Assembly (NCBI RefSeq): GCF_026262505.1
Contig: NC_067206.1
Span: 33,867,896-33,931,895 of the forward strand
Length of the DNA: 64,000 bases
Source of the DNA: Trichomonas vaginalis G3
Lineage: Eukaryota; Parabasalia; Trichomonadida; Trichomonadidae
Direction: 5' to 3'
Shown here: positions 54,827 through 64,000 of the stretch, one piece after another
How the letters are laid out: every line of letters begins with the position of its first letter
Numbering within the stretch: the stretch's first letter is position 1
Program-made: the position numbers and the translations under genes
Notes under the pieces: model-generated
What the model was told of the DNA's origin: nothing
The model's database searches: none
What the model saw: only the letters and a program-made list of their open reading frames with translations

Positions 54827-55606
54827 TTCATGTCTGTCAAACTTACCTGCCATGGACTCTTTCATAAGTTCCATGAAATCGTCTTCGGACAATCCGGGGA
54901 AAAGTACAATGTCAGTAAGTATTCTCTTTACATCCTTACTTAAACTCTTTGCTGTCTGTACACAAATGACAACTGAGATGTTAAAGTGTCTGAGCTTCTT
55001 AAGAATTCGACACATGTCTTGTTCTCTATTCTTTAACAAAGGATGAGAAGCAAAGTCATCTAAGATAAGAAGACATCTGTGAGGGTAAGTCTTCCAATCG
55101 TAAGATTGCAATTTCTTCGAAATGTATTCTATCTCTTTCTGTTTGTTTCGGAAGTGTTTCTTCTCTAATATTCTCTGAATTTCCTCATTTGGGTCTTTAA
55201 ACTTCGAATTGACATACTCATTTATAGCATTGTACTTCAAAACTCTTCTTTGGTACTTCTTTATCCAATCTAACAACTCAGAGTCTTTTATACATACTAA
55301 CTTAGACTTTTTTATAATATCTTTGAACGAATTGACGGTTTGGTCAAATTGACCAGAAGTACTACAAATGACTACTAACTCATAGAATGGGTTCTTCTCA
55401 TCTAGTTCTTGTTGTTGTGCAGCCATTTTAAGATAAGTGAAAGTCTTACCCGACCCAGGTGGTGCGATTAGACCTGTTATACCATTCTGAGCAAATAAGA
55501 ACTTGTCATGTATGGGTTTTATCTGAGCATTTTCCAACTTCCTCTTGTTCTTGTTTAAAACATTCTCAAATTTCTTGTCAATGTCAGCAAACTTTTTTTC
55601 TAACAT
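54731..55606 (-). CDS. A32-like genome-packaging ATPase
   Basis: 291 residues, intact. Walker A 'GLIAPPGSGKTFTYLKMA' (about 45-62), Walker B 'RCLLILDDFASHPLL' (about 182-196), then 'FNISVVICVQTAKSLS' (sensor-like). This matches the A32/FtsK-HerA packaging ATPases shared by Polintons, virophages and NCLDVs, which pump DNA into the capsid. It is divergent from 55642. Intact here, whereas element A's copy is frame-broken. Confidence 0.9.
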   Translation of the reverse strand: MLEKKFADIDKKFENVLNKNKRKLENAQIKPIHDKFLFAQNGITGLIAPPGSGKTFTYLKMAAQQQELDEKNPFYELVVICSTSGQFDQTVNSFKDIIKKSKLVCIKDSELLDWIKKYQRRVLKYNAINEYVNSKFKDPNEEIQRILEKKHFRNKQKEIEYISKKLQSYDWKTYPHRCLLILDDFASHPLLKNREQDMCRILKKLRHFNISVVICVQTAKSLSKDVKRILTDIVLFPGLSEDDFMELMKESMAGKFDRHELWEKYKVIQDPHTSFRIHIYANKVQIVKSQA

Positions 55607-55641
55607 ATTTTTAGAAAAATTAAAATTTTATCTTTTAGAAA

Positions 55642-56172
55642 ATGTCTAGCGATTTCGCTATCTATATTCGAGACAAGCTTTTCGACAGCAAAACATCTGT
55701 CGACCATAAAATCTTACATAGTGTAAACAAGAAAGGGGAATTTGTTCTAAAGTTCTGTTTCTGGGAATATGACAAGAACCATAAAACCTTAAGCAGAGAA
55801 GTCTTAAAATTTGTCAATGACAGACTTGTTGACAGAGATGACGCCTCTTGGAGAGATGAAGTCCAACAAAACTTCTTAGAATGCAAAGAAGACACATGCG
55901 CTGTTCTTGAAAATGAAATAGAAAACAGAATAGAAGAGCTATTAAATGACAAAGCACTTTTACAAAAATATGGTTCTGAGAAGTTTGACATAACTCCACC
56001 AGAGAAGAAGAAGAGAGAAAAGAAAGAAAAGAAAGTAGAAGAAGAGAAGAAAGAACCAGTTCCAGAGAAGGGAGATATGACATGTAAAAATAAAATTTTA
56101 TTTTTAGAACATTTCTGGGTCAATGTCAATGTTCTCTTCCTCTTTAGGAGCAAACACTGGCTTAGACTCTAA
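55642..56172 (+). CDS. Acidic/basic charged protein, unknown
   Basis: 176 residues. The N-terminal 100 are mixed alpha/beta; residues about 115-145 form a dense Lys/Glu tract ('PPEKKKREKKEKKVEEEKKE'). The last 25 residues overlap the convergent gene 56104-56523, so the true end may lie earlier. Late-type motif TTTTATCTTTTAGAAAATG before the start. No family recognised. Confidence 0.6.
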   Translation: MSSDFAIYIRDKLFDSKTSVDHKILHSVNKKGEFVLKFCFWEYDKNHKTLSREVLKFVNDRLVDRDDASWRDEVQQNFLECKEDTCAVLENEIENRIEELLNDKALLQKYGSEKFDITPPEKKKREKKEKKVEEEKKEPVPEKGDMTCKNKILFLEHFWVNVNVLFLFRSKHWLRL

Positions 56173-56523
56173 AATCTTTTTACCTAATTTACCTTGAACT
56201 TCAACTATCTTAGACTCATAATATTCATAGTCGTCTGCTTTCTTTGGTTCATAAGGTATAACAAGTTTGTATGCTTTGCCTTCTTTAAGGTTTGAGAACC
56301 TTCTGTCAAAACTTTCTTTGACTGTTAACAAACCTTCTATGTCTAAGTCTTCAAATTTCGCACCATTTTTAGTCACAATAGCAAACTTAACTGGTTCGAT
56401 GTTCCAAACTTTGTCAAATGTAGACTTTTCAAAATGGTAGAAGTAAACATTCAAATATGTGAATGGGTCTAGTTCTTCTTTAAGTCCTGACATGTACTTG
56501 TTTACTGAGATGAATTTCGTCAT
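56104..56523 (-). CDS. Unknown protein next to the helicase
   Basis: 139 residues, MTKFISVNKYMSGLKEEL at the start, beta-rich middle ('KFAIVTKNGAKFEDLDIEGL') and acidic C-terminus 'EEENIDIDPEMF'. An OB-fold-like single-strand DNA-binding role would suit the acidic tail and the helicase neighbour, but this is speculation. Confidence 0.6.
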   Translation of the reverse strand: MTKFISVNKYMSGLKEELDPFTYLNVYFYHFEKSTFDKVWNIEPVKFAIVTKNGAKFEDLDIEGLLTVKESFDRRFSNLKEGKAYKLVIPYEPKKADDYEYYESKIVEVQGKLGKKILESKPVFAPKEEENIDIDPEMF

Positions 56524-56560
56524 CTTTTCTATCGGATAAAAAAAATATTTTTTTTAAAAT

Positions 56561-57094
56561 TTACTCAGAAAAATTTTTCTTTGTATATATACCATTCTGT
56601 ACGTCTAAAAGACTTTTGACATTTGCCAAGAATGTTCGTTTAGACGCTGTCATATAACCATACTCTTGACAATACTGTTTATACGAATCGTACAATGACC
56701 TTTCATCTAAACACTCAAAGTCAGTTTCATCTATGAACAGTTCATATACACTCTTGTTTGCTTCTAACAATGTTTGTCTCTCTTCGGTATGTGGAATTTG
56801 TCTTGGATTGAACTTAGAAATATCTAATGTCATGAAATATGAGAACAAGTGGTTGTAAAAGTCAGATGTCAAAGTTTCTGACAAAGCGTCAAAATATTCT
56901 GTATCTTGCATATGAGCTTCTGACGTTCTGACAACTACATATCTTCTGTCAGAACTTTCTAACTTCATCGGAACGGCGTTGTTTGAAACCATGATGAAAT
57001 TTGCAACATTTTCACAAACTCTTTGGTCTCTATACTTTCTTTCAACAACTCCAACTTTGTCTGTTATAAGACTCTTCAAAGCATCTGAGTTCAA
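56561..57094 (-). CDS. SF3 (D5-like) helicase, C-terminal part
   Basis: 177 residues continuing the helicase after a frameshift near 57093-57110. It carries the sensor/C motif 'NFIMVSNNAVPMKLESSDRR' that is typical for D5/P4-type helicases, then a winged-helix-like C-terminus. There is no ATG in the expected place (the frame opens with TTG), confirming it is the second half of one gene. Confidence 0.8.
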   Translation of the reverse strand: MNSDALKSLITDKVGVVERKYRDQRVCENVANFIMVSNNAVPMKLESSDRRYVVVRTSEAHMQDTEYFDALSETLTSDFYNHLFSYFMTLDISKFNPRQIPHTEERQTLLEANKSVYELFIDETDFECLDERSLYDSYKQYCQEYGYMTASKRTFLANVKSLLDVQNGIYTKKNFSE

Positions 57095-57795
57095 AACTTT
57101 GTTGTATCTATACTTTGAAGTTCGTTACATACTATAAGTTTCATATTCTCTATTGAAGAGTTAAATTTACCGCAGATGTTTTCTAAGTTTGTCATATTCG
57201 GATTCGAATAACCTTCTAACAGTTTGCATAAGATATCTGTAAAGAAAGTGTTCTTACCTGTTCCTTGTTTTCCAATTATAATGAGAGCAGTTTCATTTTT
57301 AGCACTTGGATGTTGTAAGATGTTTGCAAACCAACATAAGATATACTCATAGACTCTTTCGTTTCCATTGCATATAATTTCTTTGACATGGTCTAACCAA
57401 GCTTCTATAATATTTTCTTTCCATTCTACTTGTTCGTATTTATATCCAGTGAAGATAGAATAGAAGTTTGGAGAAGGTGTATAGAACTTTATACCACGAA
57501 CTGAAAAATCTTCAAGTTTTGACAATAAGATATCCCAAGCATCTAACATCTTCATACCAACTTGTACGACTTTTATTTTCTTAAGTTTCTGTTTACATTC
57601 TTGTTCTGAAACTATTGTCGCTTTAGGTTTGTTAAAGACAACATCCCATTCTTTCATGACATAACATTCTGGGGCAGAGTCGACATAAATGACTAAACGT
57701 TTCAAATTCTCGACTGCTTTGTTATAGTCTCTAAATGGACACATATTTCTGAACGCTTGGAAGTCATAAAAATCTGAAACGTCTATTCTGTACAT
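57091..57795 (-). CDS. SF3 (D5-like) helicase, N-terminal and Walker part
   Basis: 234 residues. Walker A 'ALIIIGKQGTGKNTFF' (about 168-184) and Walker B 'MKLIVCNEL' (about 219-227). No primase domain is visible in the short N-terminus. The helicase would unwind DNA during replication. Polintons usually rely on a protein-primed polymerase and many lack such a helicase, so this is informative for the element's lineage. Confidence 0.85.
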   Translation of the reverse strand: MYRIDVSDFYDFQAFRNMCPFRDYNKAVENLKRLVIYVDSAPECYVMKEWDVVFNKPKATIVSEQECKQKLKKIKVVQVGMKMLDAWDILLSKLEDFSVRGIKFYTPSPNFYSIFTGYKYEQVEWKENIIEAWLDHVKEIICNGNERVYEYILCWFANILQHPSAKNETALIIIGKQGTGKNTFFTDILCKLLEGYSNPNMTNLENICGKFNSSIENMKLIVCNELQSIDTTKF

Positions 57796-57825
57796 TTTTT
57801 TATAAAAATAAAAAAAAATATTTTT

Positions 57826-58614
57826 TTATTCTTGACTTTGTTGTTGCATTTGTTGTTCTTGAGCTATTTGTTGTTGAAGTTGTTCTTGTAGTACAATACT
57901 TTCACCAGTTGCATCTTCCAATTCGAAACTTTCTGCCGTCATTGACAAATACATAGGACATAAAAGTTTTACAGGAACAAAGTTTGCGTCAACTAAGGTT
58001 AAGTTTATGTTTGCTAAAGTGTTTGAGTTCACTAAAGCTGAAAACTCTGCATTCGAATGAACAATAGGCAAACCAGCAGAGAAAGTGTTGTTTATACGCA
58101 TGAGTATCTTTTGGTCATAGTAGTTTCTGTCGACATTCGAATAGCACTTTGAACCTAAGTTTGAAACAATATATAAAATAGGTGTACTTAAAGTCAATGG
58201 AACAAATAGACCTTGTATGACACCTTTTCCTGTTATAGGAAACTGTTGGTAGTAAAAACCAGATATAAGTTTTGTATTATAGCTCATATCGTTTATACTA
58301 AACTCAGTCGGACATCCAAACATAATGAAACCTGCTCTAGTTGCAGCACATGTTACATCCGTCCTTAAAGTATTAAATAAGTCAACAAAACCTGTTGGTG
58401 GTATATCTGAGTAAGTATCTTCAAAGGAGTATTTTTTACCATTCACAACAATAAAATCTTCTGGTGTCAAAAGAGCAAAACAGGCTTTAGTCGTCATCGT
58501 GTTTAAGGTCAGTTTACAATATCGTCCTTGAGGACTTTGTAAGTTTGTTGTTATAGAATTATATGACTCAGGGTTTTTAGTCGTAATAGTATAAACCACT
58601 ATGTCTTCTGCCAT
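57826..58614 (-). CDS. Penton-like minor capsid protein candidate
   Basis: 262 residues, beta-rich, no membrane helix, with a Gln-rich C-terminal tail (last 25 residues). Segments 'CKLTLNTMTTKACFALLTPE' and 'ANINLTLVDANFVPVKLLCP' fit a single jelly-roll protein such as the Polinton penton. It is intact, placed between the helicase and the capsid block. By-eye judgement without fold confirmation. Confidence 0.55.
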   Translation of the reverse strand: MAEDIVVYTITTKNPESYNSITTNLQSPQGRYCKLTLNTMTTKACFALLTPEDFIVVNGKKYSFEDTYSDIPPTGFVDLFNTLRTDVTCAATRAGFIMFGCPTEFSINDMSYNTKLISGFYYQQFPITGKGVIQGLFVPLTLSTPILYIVSNLGSKCYSNVDRNYYDQKILMRINNTFSAGLPIVHSNAEFSALVNSNTLANINLTLVDANFVPVKLLCPMYLSMTAESFELEDATGESIVLQEQLQQQIAQEQQMQQQSQE

Positions 58615-58624
58615 TTACATATAT

Positions 58625-58856
58625 TTAAAAGTTTTTCTGAAAGTGGAGAAGAACTTCATCTAAACTTTCACATGGCGTTTCTTGAAGTTCTCTGTCTAAG
58701 AAGTTCAAATATTTTGTAAAGACATAGAACTTTCCTTTGTCTACACGAACAAACAAAACAGGGTCTTTCATATCGTTTCAAAAGTGTGTAAAGTCCTTTA
58801 CATGAAATAAAGTCTATATTGTTTTTCTTCAAACATCTTTCAAGAAGTTTTGCCAT
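58625..58856 (-). pseudogene. Small protein (about 77 aa), frame-broken
   Basis: It starts MAKLLERCLKKNNIDFISCK at 58856. The first frame soon becomes Arg/Cys nonsense; in another frame the sequence continues sensibly as 'DPVLFVRVDKGKFYVF' and ends 'LHFQKNF' at 58625. So one frameshift lies near 58765-58775. Unknown function. Confidence 0.55.
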
Positions 58857-58860
58857 TTAC

Positions 58861-59439
58861 TTAGCAACTAAATTTTAATGAAATGTTGTGGTCGTCAAAT
58901 ATTTTTATGACGTCTGGGAAACTATATTTTAAGTTCAACGTTTCACCTCCTTTCATAACGTATATCTTGTCAATGACATTATATGAAACACCACAGCAAG
59001 CAATGTCGGGTTCTATTTCTTTGATGTTTATATCGTCTGCCTCTGTCAAAAGTTTCAATAGTTCTTTCAAAATTTCATGAGGTGCGATGACATATGAGTT
59101 CACTTTTACAGGGTTGTGTTCAACCAAGTTTAACATTATACCTAAAGCTTGACAAATCTTCTCCTGAGTTTTAAGTTTGTCTTTAAGTTGTTGGTAGTCA
59201 TTTCGAATATCTGCAACAGAACTTAAGTCTCTGCTAACTTCAGGATATGTTGGTTGTTCTTTACAGGAACTATTGTTATACCATCTTCGTCTTCGTATGG
59301 TTTCCCCACTTCAACATCTCTGTCTTTGACATTGACAAAAACACTTTGACTGTTTGTTTGAGTTGGTGAATTTAACTTCACATCTGCCATCGCCATTAAA
59401 TTTTGAAACACTCACGCTTCTATTTTTCGGAAATGACAT
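58861..59439 (-). pseudogene. CCG-motif protein of element B, frame-broken
   Basis: About 192 residues over at least two frame changes (near 59390 and about 59235). The N-terminus is basic (MSFPKNRSVSVSKF). The middle is coiled-coil ('NDYQQLKDKLKTQEK'). The C-terminal domain (58861-59136) has 'PHEILKELLKLL', 'DIACCGVSYNVIDKI' and 'GGETLNLKY', matching element A's 13633-14334 protein. Neighbours are virion genes in both elements. Confidence 0.65.
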
Positions 59440-59457
59440 TTTACTTAGAATAAAAAG

Positions 59458-59744
59458 ATGGACGTATTTGAGTATCTCTTCGAATTGAAGCAAAACAAAG
59501 TTTACACACACAACAATACAAGTTCATTGACAGAGTAGTTCTTTATACAAACAATGGAAAATGTTATAGAATAGCAGTCTTTGCTGAACCAAAATATTTT
59601 CATAAAGCAAAGAAAGTTGGTATAACCGAGATGGTGAAAGTTCTTGAAGCAGACAAAAATATAACAACAAAACTGACCGATATTTCTAAAGGTAAGTTTA
59701 TAATACAATACTATGTCAAAACTGGCGGTACTGTCAATATTTGA
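59458..59744 (+). pseudogene. Small protein, frame-broken, unknown
   Basis: It starts MDVFEYLFELKQNKVYTH at 59458. The first frame stops early, while another frame continues 'RVVLYTNNGKCYRIAVFAEP' to a stop at 59742-59744, so one frameshift near 59510. The product is about 95 residues, alpha/beta; divergent from the CCG gene through TTTTACTTAG. Confidence 0.5.
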
Positions 59745-59770
59745 CGGAGAGAAGTCAGTTCAAGAACAAC

Positions 59771-61374
59771 TTACTGACCTGCTGCCAAATCTGCTCGATG
59801 GAAGCTGTCGTTATACCAATCTGAGGAGCCCAGCAGGTTTCATCGAACGAATCTTCAAAAGAGCATCTTCTGTGAAAAGTGCTATTGGTTTTGTAAACTT
59901 CTTTGCTTTCAATTCATTTGGACCGTCTCTGTCACCAGTATATTGTATTTGAACTGTACCAACAGTTGAAATACCACCCATAAAGTCTTCTGAGTCAGCA
60001 AAATGGAAGCCAAGCCAAAAGTTTGAACGGTCTCCATTTGTATATTGAGTGTTTTGACCTCCTGTATGAGTCCATACTTTCACATATGGCATAATAGAAC
60101 TTTGCATTTCAGGGTTTATGGTTGTTGTGAAGTTGTTGTTAAAGTTCATAGCATCTAATCAAGTTGTATGACCATCTATCTTCAAACTGTAAGAATATTC
60201 TTCTCTTGGATAGTATTTGCCATCTATGTTTATATGATATTTAATACCGGGGTTGTAGAAACAAGAATAGTCATTTATAGTTCGTCTGAACAGTACAAAC
60301 ATAGTATCTGCATGTTTCATTGGCAGTTGTTAAGGCAATATCTGTTCTTGCACCTGGGTCAGCACTTTGGTTTCCAACTTCACCTGCAAAGTCTTTGACA
60401 GATATTTGGTGTATAGGGAACATAAGTGGAACTGCAATATATTTGGCAGCTAAAGCATTTGAAATATCTGGGTCCAACATATAGACTGCAAGTCTGCTTT
60501 CTATTCTCTTGCATTCAACTTTTCGCATGTGAACTTAACTGGGTCCAAGCATTCCAGCAGCATTGAAATAATAGTTTACTTCAGTGTTGAGGTTTGAGAA
60601 ACCAAAGTCTAGGTCAACTTTGTCTTTGCAAATTCGGCGAATGACGTTTGATTTGCTCCCTTTAACGTCTGTAAGAGTGAATGGGTCTTGTGTTGGTGCA
60701 ATGACTAAGTTATTTTTGCTTGGAGTAAGTTCGATAGAAATTTTTCCTGCCCAGTTTGGCAAGTATCTTAAAAACCTGAAGATGAGGAAAGATGACAAAG
60801 GAACTCTAAGTTTCAGTTTTACTTTGGTTACTGCTGCTGCAGTTTGTCCAGAAAGGTCAACATAAACTCCTGGAACGTTAGGGTCAATCTTTCTATTTTC
60901 TCAATAGTTGCATACTGGTCTGTTTGTTCTCTAGCTTGTGGTTGTACTGAGTTTCTCAAAGCGAACCATTCATAGTTTGCCCATGTTACTGTTTGAACTA
61001 AGTCAGAGTTAGAATATATCTTATATCCCATGAAAACTTCTGGAGCATATTGGTATCCGACATAGAAAATTCCATTGCAACCTTTCTTGTCAGACAACTT
61101 GGCAGAAGGTTTTATTTCAATGTCTTGTTCCACGTATAAGAATGAGTTGTCAATAGAAATTATATGAAACCTGTCGCAAGCAATATCTACTGTTGTTGAA
61201 GAACCTTCTCCAAACTCACCTACGTTTCCATAAGAAACAGCAGTTGTATATTCGTAAGTTCCAGGAACTATTTCTGACCTTCTAAATGGCATTGTCGCAT
61301 TCGTTATACCATTCGGAAACATTTCCATTCATAGCATCCAAAACTGTTGGCGTTATATTCTGAGCGGCGTACAT
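59771..61374 (-). pseudogene. Major capsid protein candidate of element B, multiply frame-broken
   Basis: Pieces in order: MYAAQNITPTVLDA (start 61374), 'PFRRSEIVPGTYEYTTAVSY', 'RFHIISIDNSFLYVEQDIEI', 'WAGKISIELTPSKNN', 'YIAVPLMFPIHQISVKDF' and 'VGTVQIQYTGDRDG'. All are beta-rich and together about 530 residues long, similar in size to element A's candidate (546). At least four frame changes separate them, so it cannot be made as one protein. Order next to penton-like and CCG genes supports the double-jelly-roll capsid call. Confidence 0.6.
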
Positions 61375-61406
61375 TTCATATGGGTAAAAATATAGAATAG
61401 TTGGAT

Positions 61407-64000
61407 TTATATGTCATAATAGAACCCACGTGGACCAAGCTTTACTTTCTTCCTGACTGAGTTTTTAACTCTTCTTTTTCCTTCATTGCCACTACTTTCA
61501 CTAGATGAAGTTACTTCTTCACTACTTTCACTTTGTTCTACTCTTCTCTTCTTCTTTGGTGTCGCTTTTGGTAACTTGCCTCTGCTTCAAGTTGTTGCAT
61601 CTTTGTCTCATGTTCACCTAGTATGTTGTAAATTTCCCATGTCCTTTTTGCCTTTGGGCTCTGGTCGCCCATCTCAGGTAACCTATATCCTAGAAAGAGT
61701 TTGTCATAGTTTGTATTTGAGTCTTTGCGTATTGTTTGCATGACTCTTTCCTGAGTTTCCGGTTCAAGCTCTTCAAACAGTGCCTGTCCATATGAATATG
61801 CTCGTTTTCCAAATATATGTTTTTGTAGCCATTCTGGTTTTTCTTTCCATGTTACCAACTATATCTTTTGTGAATGGGAAAGCTTTTACCCAATGTTTCA
61901 GTCTTGGGTCATTTATTTCTGTAGTTGGTTTTATTTTGTCAAGGAACATGTTTTTTCAATACTAACATTTCATTTGGTACTGTCCATTTGAGTTTACTTA
62001 AATATTCATCCCTTCTCGGTTCATTGTCTGCAAAGTAAGTTTTTATGACATTTTGTAAACTTTCGTTGCAAGGTCATGTACAATAGGTTCTCTTCCTTCT
62101 CTATCCCTAACTTTCTTTCTAAACTCTTCACCAATATACCATCTCTATGGTTCTGTGTAGTTCTTTGAGATAAATGTTCTAGAACGTCAGGTGTTATATT
62201 TCCATCAGCCATGTTCATTTCATACTGGTCCAAATATCTGCATGTTTCATATCTTTCAATGGCATTAAAGCCGCGCTTAAAAATACCAGCTATATCTCGT
62301 TCACCATTCAATTCCATTGCGTCTACAACTTCTTGGAATTGTGGTTGTAAGTTTATGAACCACCTATCCGGGTTAGCTTTATGACCCCATCTCATTGTAG
62401 TTCCATCGTCTGCAGAAACAAAAGTAGGTTTGTTTCCATCTTGTTAGGTTCTGAATGAACTTTAAACAATGTTTCATTTCTATAGTTTTTCTTGAAATTT
62501 AAACCTTTTATTTTCAACCGAGTTCATCCGAAGATTGAACGTTAAATGCTCGTAAGTAAAAAGGGTTTGTTGTATTTGTGTACATTTTCTTTCAGTTCTT
62601 CCATTCTATGCTGAATATTTTCATCTGATGTTGGAGTCTTTTGTATGTCGGCGAACATTTTTCGATATTCTTCTACTATGTCAGCCGAATTTTTCTTAGA
62701 CTCTTGAAATATTCCATATTCTCCGCATACTCTTGTTGAGGGTCAAGATTTTTCGGCTGTTCAAATCTTCATCTAGTTCTGTGAAGTTAGTTTCCAAAGG
62801 AGTGACTTGTTCGTTTCCTTCAGGCTCTTCTAGCTGTTGTTGCTGAACTATTTCTTCCATGTCTGGTTGTATCTGAACTAGTTCTTCCTGTGGAGTTTCT
62901 TGTACCTCATCTGCTGGCATTTCATATATTCCGAGACCGTTTTCAACAATTTCCCTTTCTAAGTCATCCGGACTCATAAACCTTTCTTCTTTCGTTCCGT
63001 CTCTATTTTTTACGCGTTTCATGACGAGAGTTGAATTGTCATTTAGCTCTGACATCAAATATCTCGGAGTAAATTCGTTCATGTCATTTGGATGATATGC
63101 TATTAAATCATATCCCTTAGCGAGCTTGTATTTTCCAGGTTTGAATTTATATCGTTTTGGTGCTGAGCCATAAAGCTAAATAGGTCCGGGTCAGTATTTC
63201 CATCCTTGAACTTTCTAATAGCTTCTTTATATCTGCCACTAAAGTCAATACTATCTGGGTAACCATAGTCTTCCTTAAGCCTTTTTAAGAATTCTTGGTT
63301 TCCTTGTTCTCTACTTCTTTTATGTCCTTGCTCTGTTTGTGGTTGTTGTTGTTGTGCAGGGTTTTGAACTGTTGGTTGTGGTGCTGGTTGTGGAGGTGGT
63401 GCAGGTGCAGGGTTTTGAACTGTTGGTTGTTGTGTTGGTTGTGGAGGTGGTTGTTGTGCTGGTTTTGGTGCATGCCTGTGTCTGTGTCCATGTGACGATG
63501 TAAATGTTTTAGGTAGTCCTGGTGCAGGTGCTTCTCTTGGAGGGTTTGGTGGTATATAAGTTCCACTAGCTAGTATATAAGTTCCACCAGCTGGTATATA
63601 AGTTCCACACAGCTGGCACATATGTTCCATCTGCAGCGTAATGTCCTACCTGACTTTTCGTTTTTAAGAAAGCATTTACTAGGTCTGTTTTGGTCTGTTG
63701 TAACTCTTTTTCTTGACTTTTCACAACAGTTGCTCTAACGCGTCATAGGCACTTTGAACTGCCTGTCTCGTTTGCTGCATCTGTTATTTTCGTCATATTT
63801 TGTGCTACTTCTTTTAACTCTTTGTCGAAAACCTTCAGACTTCAGTTTCTTTCCAGATGAGAAGTCGTTCACTTGTTTCACCTTACTATGAAGAGCTTCG
63901 AAGGCGTTCTTAAAGTCAGCATTTGTTAAAGTTTCATTTGAACTGTCTTCATCCGCTTGTATTTTTGTCCTTATTGACCCTATGAGTTGGGCTGCTTTAG
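61407..64000 (-). pseudogene. Large structural-like protein, multiply broken, start beyond window
   Basis: Coding sense is visible in several frames over 2.6 kb. From the N-terminal side: a helical part, then 'GTYIPAGGTYI' repeats and a Pro/Gln-rich stretch (about 63310-63620), 'SRGRYKEAIRKF'-type helices, 'MNEFTPRYLMSEL', 'RWGHKANPDRWFINLQ', 'KEKPEWLQKHIFG', and a basic C-terminus with the classical nuclear-signal-like PKKKRRV plus KRRVKNSVRKKVK, ending near 61407. Possibly a minor capsid, scaffold or terminal-protein-like virion component. The function is not known. Confidence 0.5.

Larger units (their letters stand above)
41057..64000. mobile_element. Second Polinton-like element B, left part (right end outside window)
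   Basis: From about 41057 every recognisable gene is virus-like: D12 methyltransferase, integrase, PolB-like protein, HNH, KilA-N proteins, A32 ATPase, SF3 helicase, capsid-like and minor virion proteins. The left boundary is a guess: the first AG after the host gene is followed by an 18-base A run (41061-41078) and a GC-rich hairpin. Terminal repeats and target duplication cannot be checked because the right end is missing. At more than 22.9 kb it is larger than element A. Many genes carry frameshifts or stops, so this copy is decayed. Confidence 0.75.

Overview
The window looks like nuclear DNA of a trichomonad parasite, most likely Trichomonas vaginalis or a close relative. It is AT-rich and its genes lack visible introns. 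It carries BspA-like leucine-rich-repeat proteins of the trichomonad type. Short Inr-like TCA-Y-W motifs lie just upstream of several host start codons. Two large Polinton/Maverick virus-like transposons are present. I made the species call from gene content and did not confirm it by any search.

Layout. 1-3430 is host DNA: a BspA-like gene running off the left edge, a short SAS-6-like gene and a 1.06 kb TTAA-flanked repeat. 3437-19619 is a complete Polinton (element A, 16.2 kb). It has 285-bp terminal inverted repeats in which I see no difference, AG/CT termini and a 6-bp target duplication (CATATC). 19626-41050 is host DNA: a Cys-rich secreted protein, a second BspA-like gene, a TM9/nonaspanin-like protein, an M20 dipeptidase, an amino-acid permease and a long repeat-rich protein. 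Decayed fragments (Cdc27-like, ankyrin, inositol-3-phosphate synthase) and a nest of TTAA MITEs lie between them. About 41057-64000 is a second, unrelated and longer Polinton (element B) that runs off the right edge.

Element A encodes PolB with an HNH insertion, a retroviral-type integrase, an A32/FtsK-like packaging ATPase, a double-jelly-roll major capsid protein candidate, small amphipathic pVI-like peptides, minor virion protein candidates and an intact phage-type fibre. PolB, the integrase, the ATPase and two small genes carry frameshifts although the ends look recent. Element B encodes a D12 adenine methyltransferase, integrase, a PolB-like protein without a visible exonuclease, an HNH endonuclease, two KilA-N family proteins, an SF3 (D5-like) helicase, an A32 ATPase, capsid and minor virion proteins and a broken fibre. 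It looks like an old, decaying copy of a virus with its own replication, packaging, virion and regulatory genes.

Most interesting signals. (1) The two unrelated Polintons share a nearly identical phage-tail-collar fibre C-terminus joined to different N-termini. Element A also carries a second piece of element-B-type DNA next to it, so the fibre cassette was probably swapped between elements. (2) Around the KilA-N genes of element B there are three kinds of hairpin array. One is a 54-bp periodic array whose stems change by compensating substitutions; it occurs both in non-coding DNA and in frame inside a KilA-N gene. (3) A family of small GC-rich hairpins is scattered through genes and gene ends of both elements.
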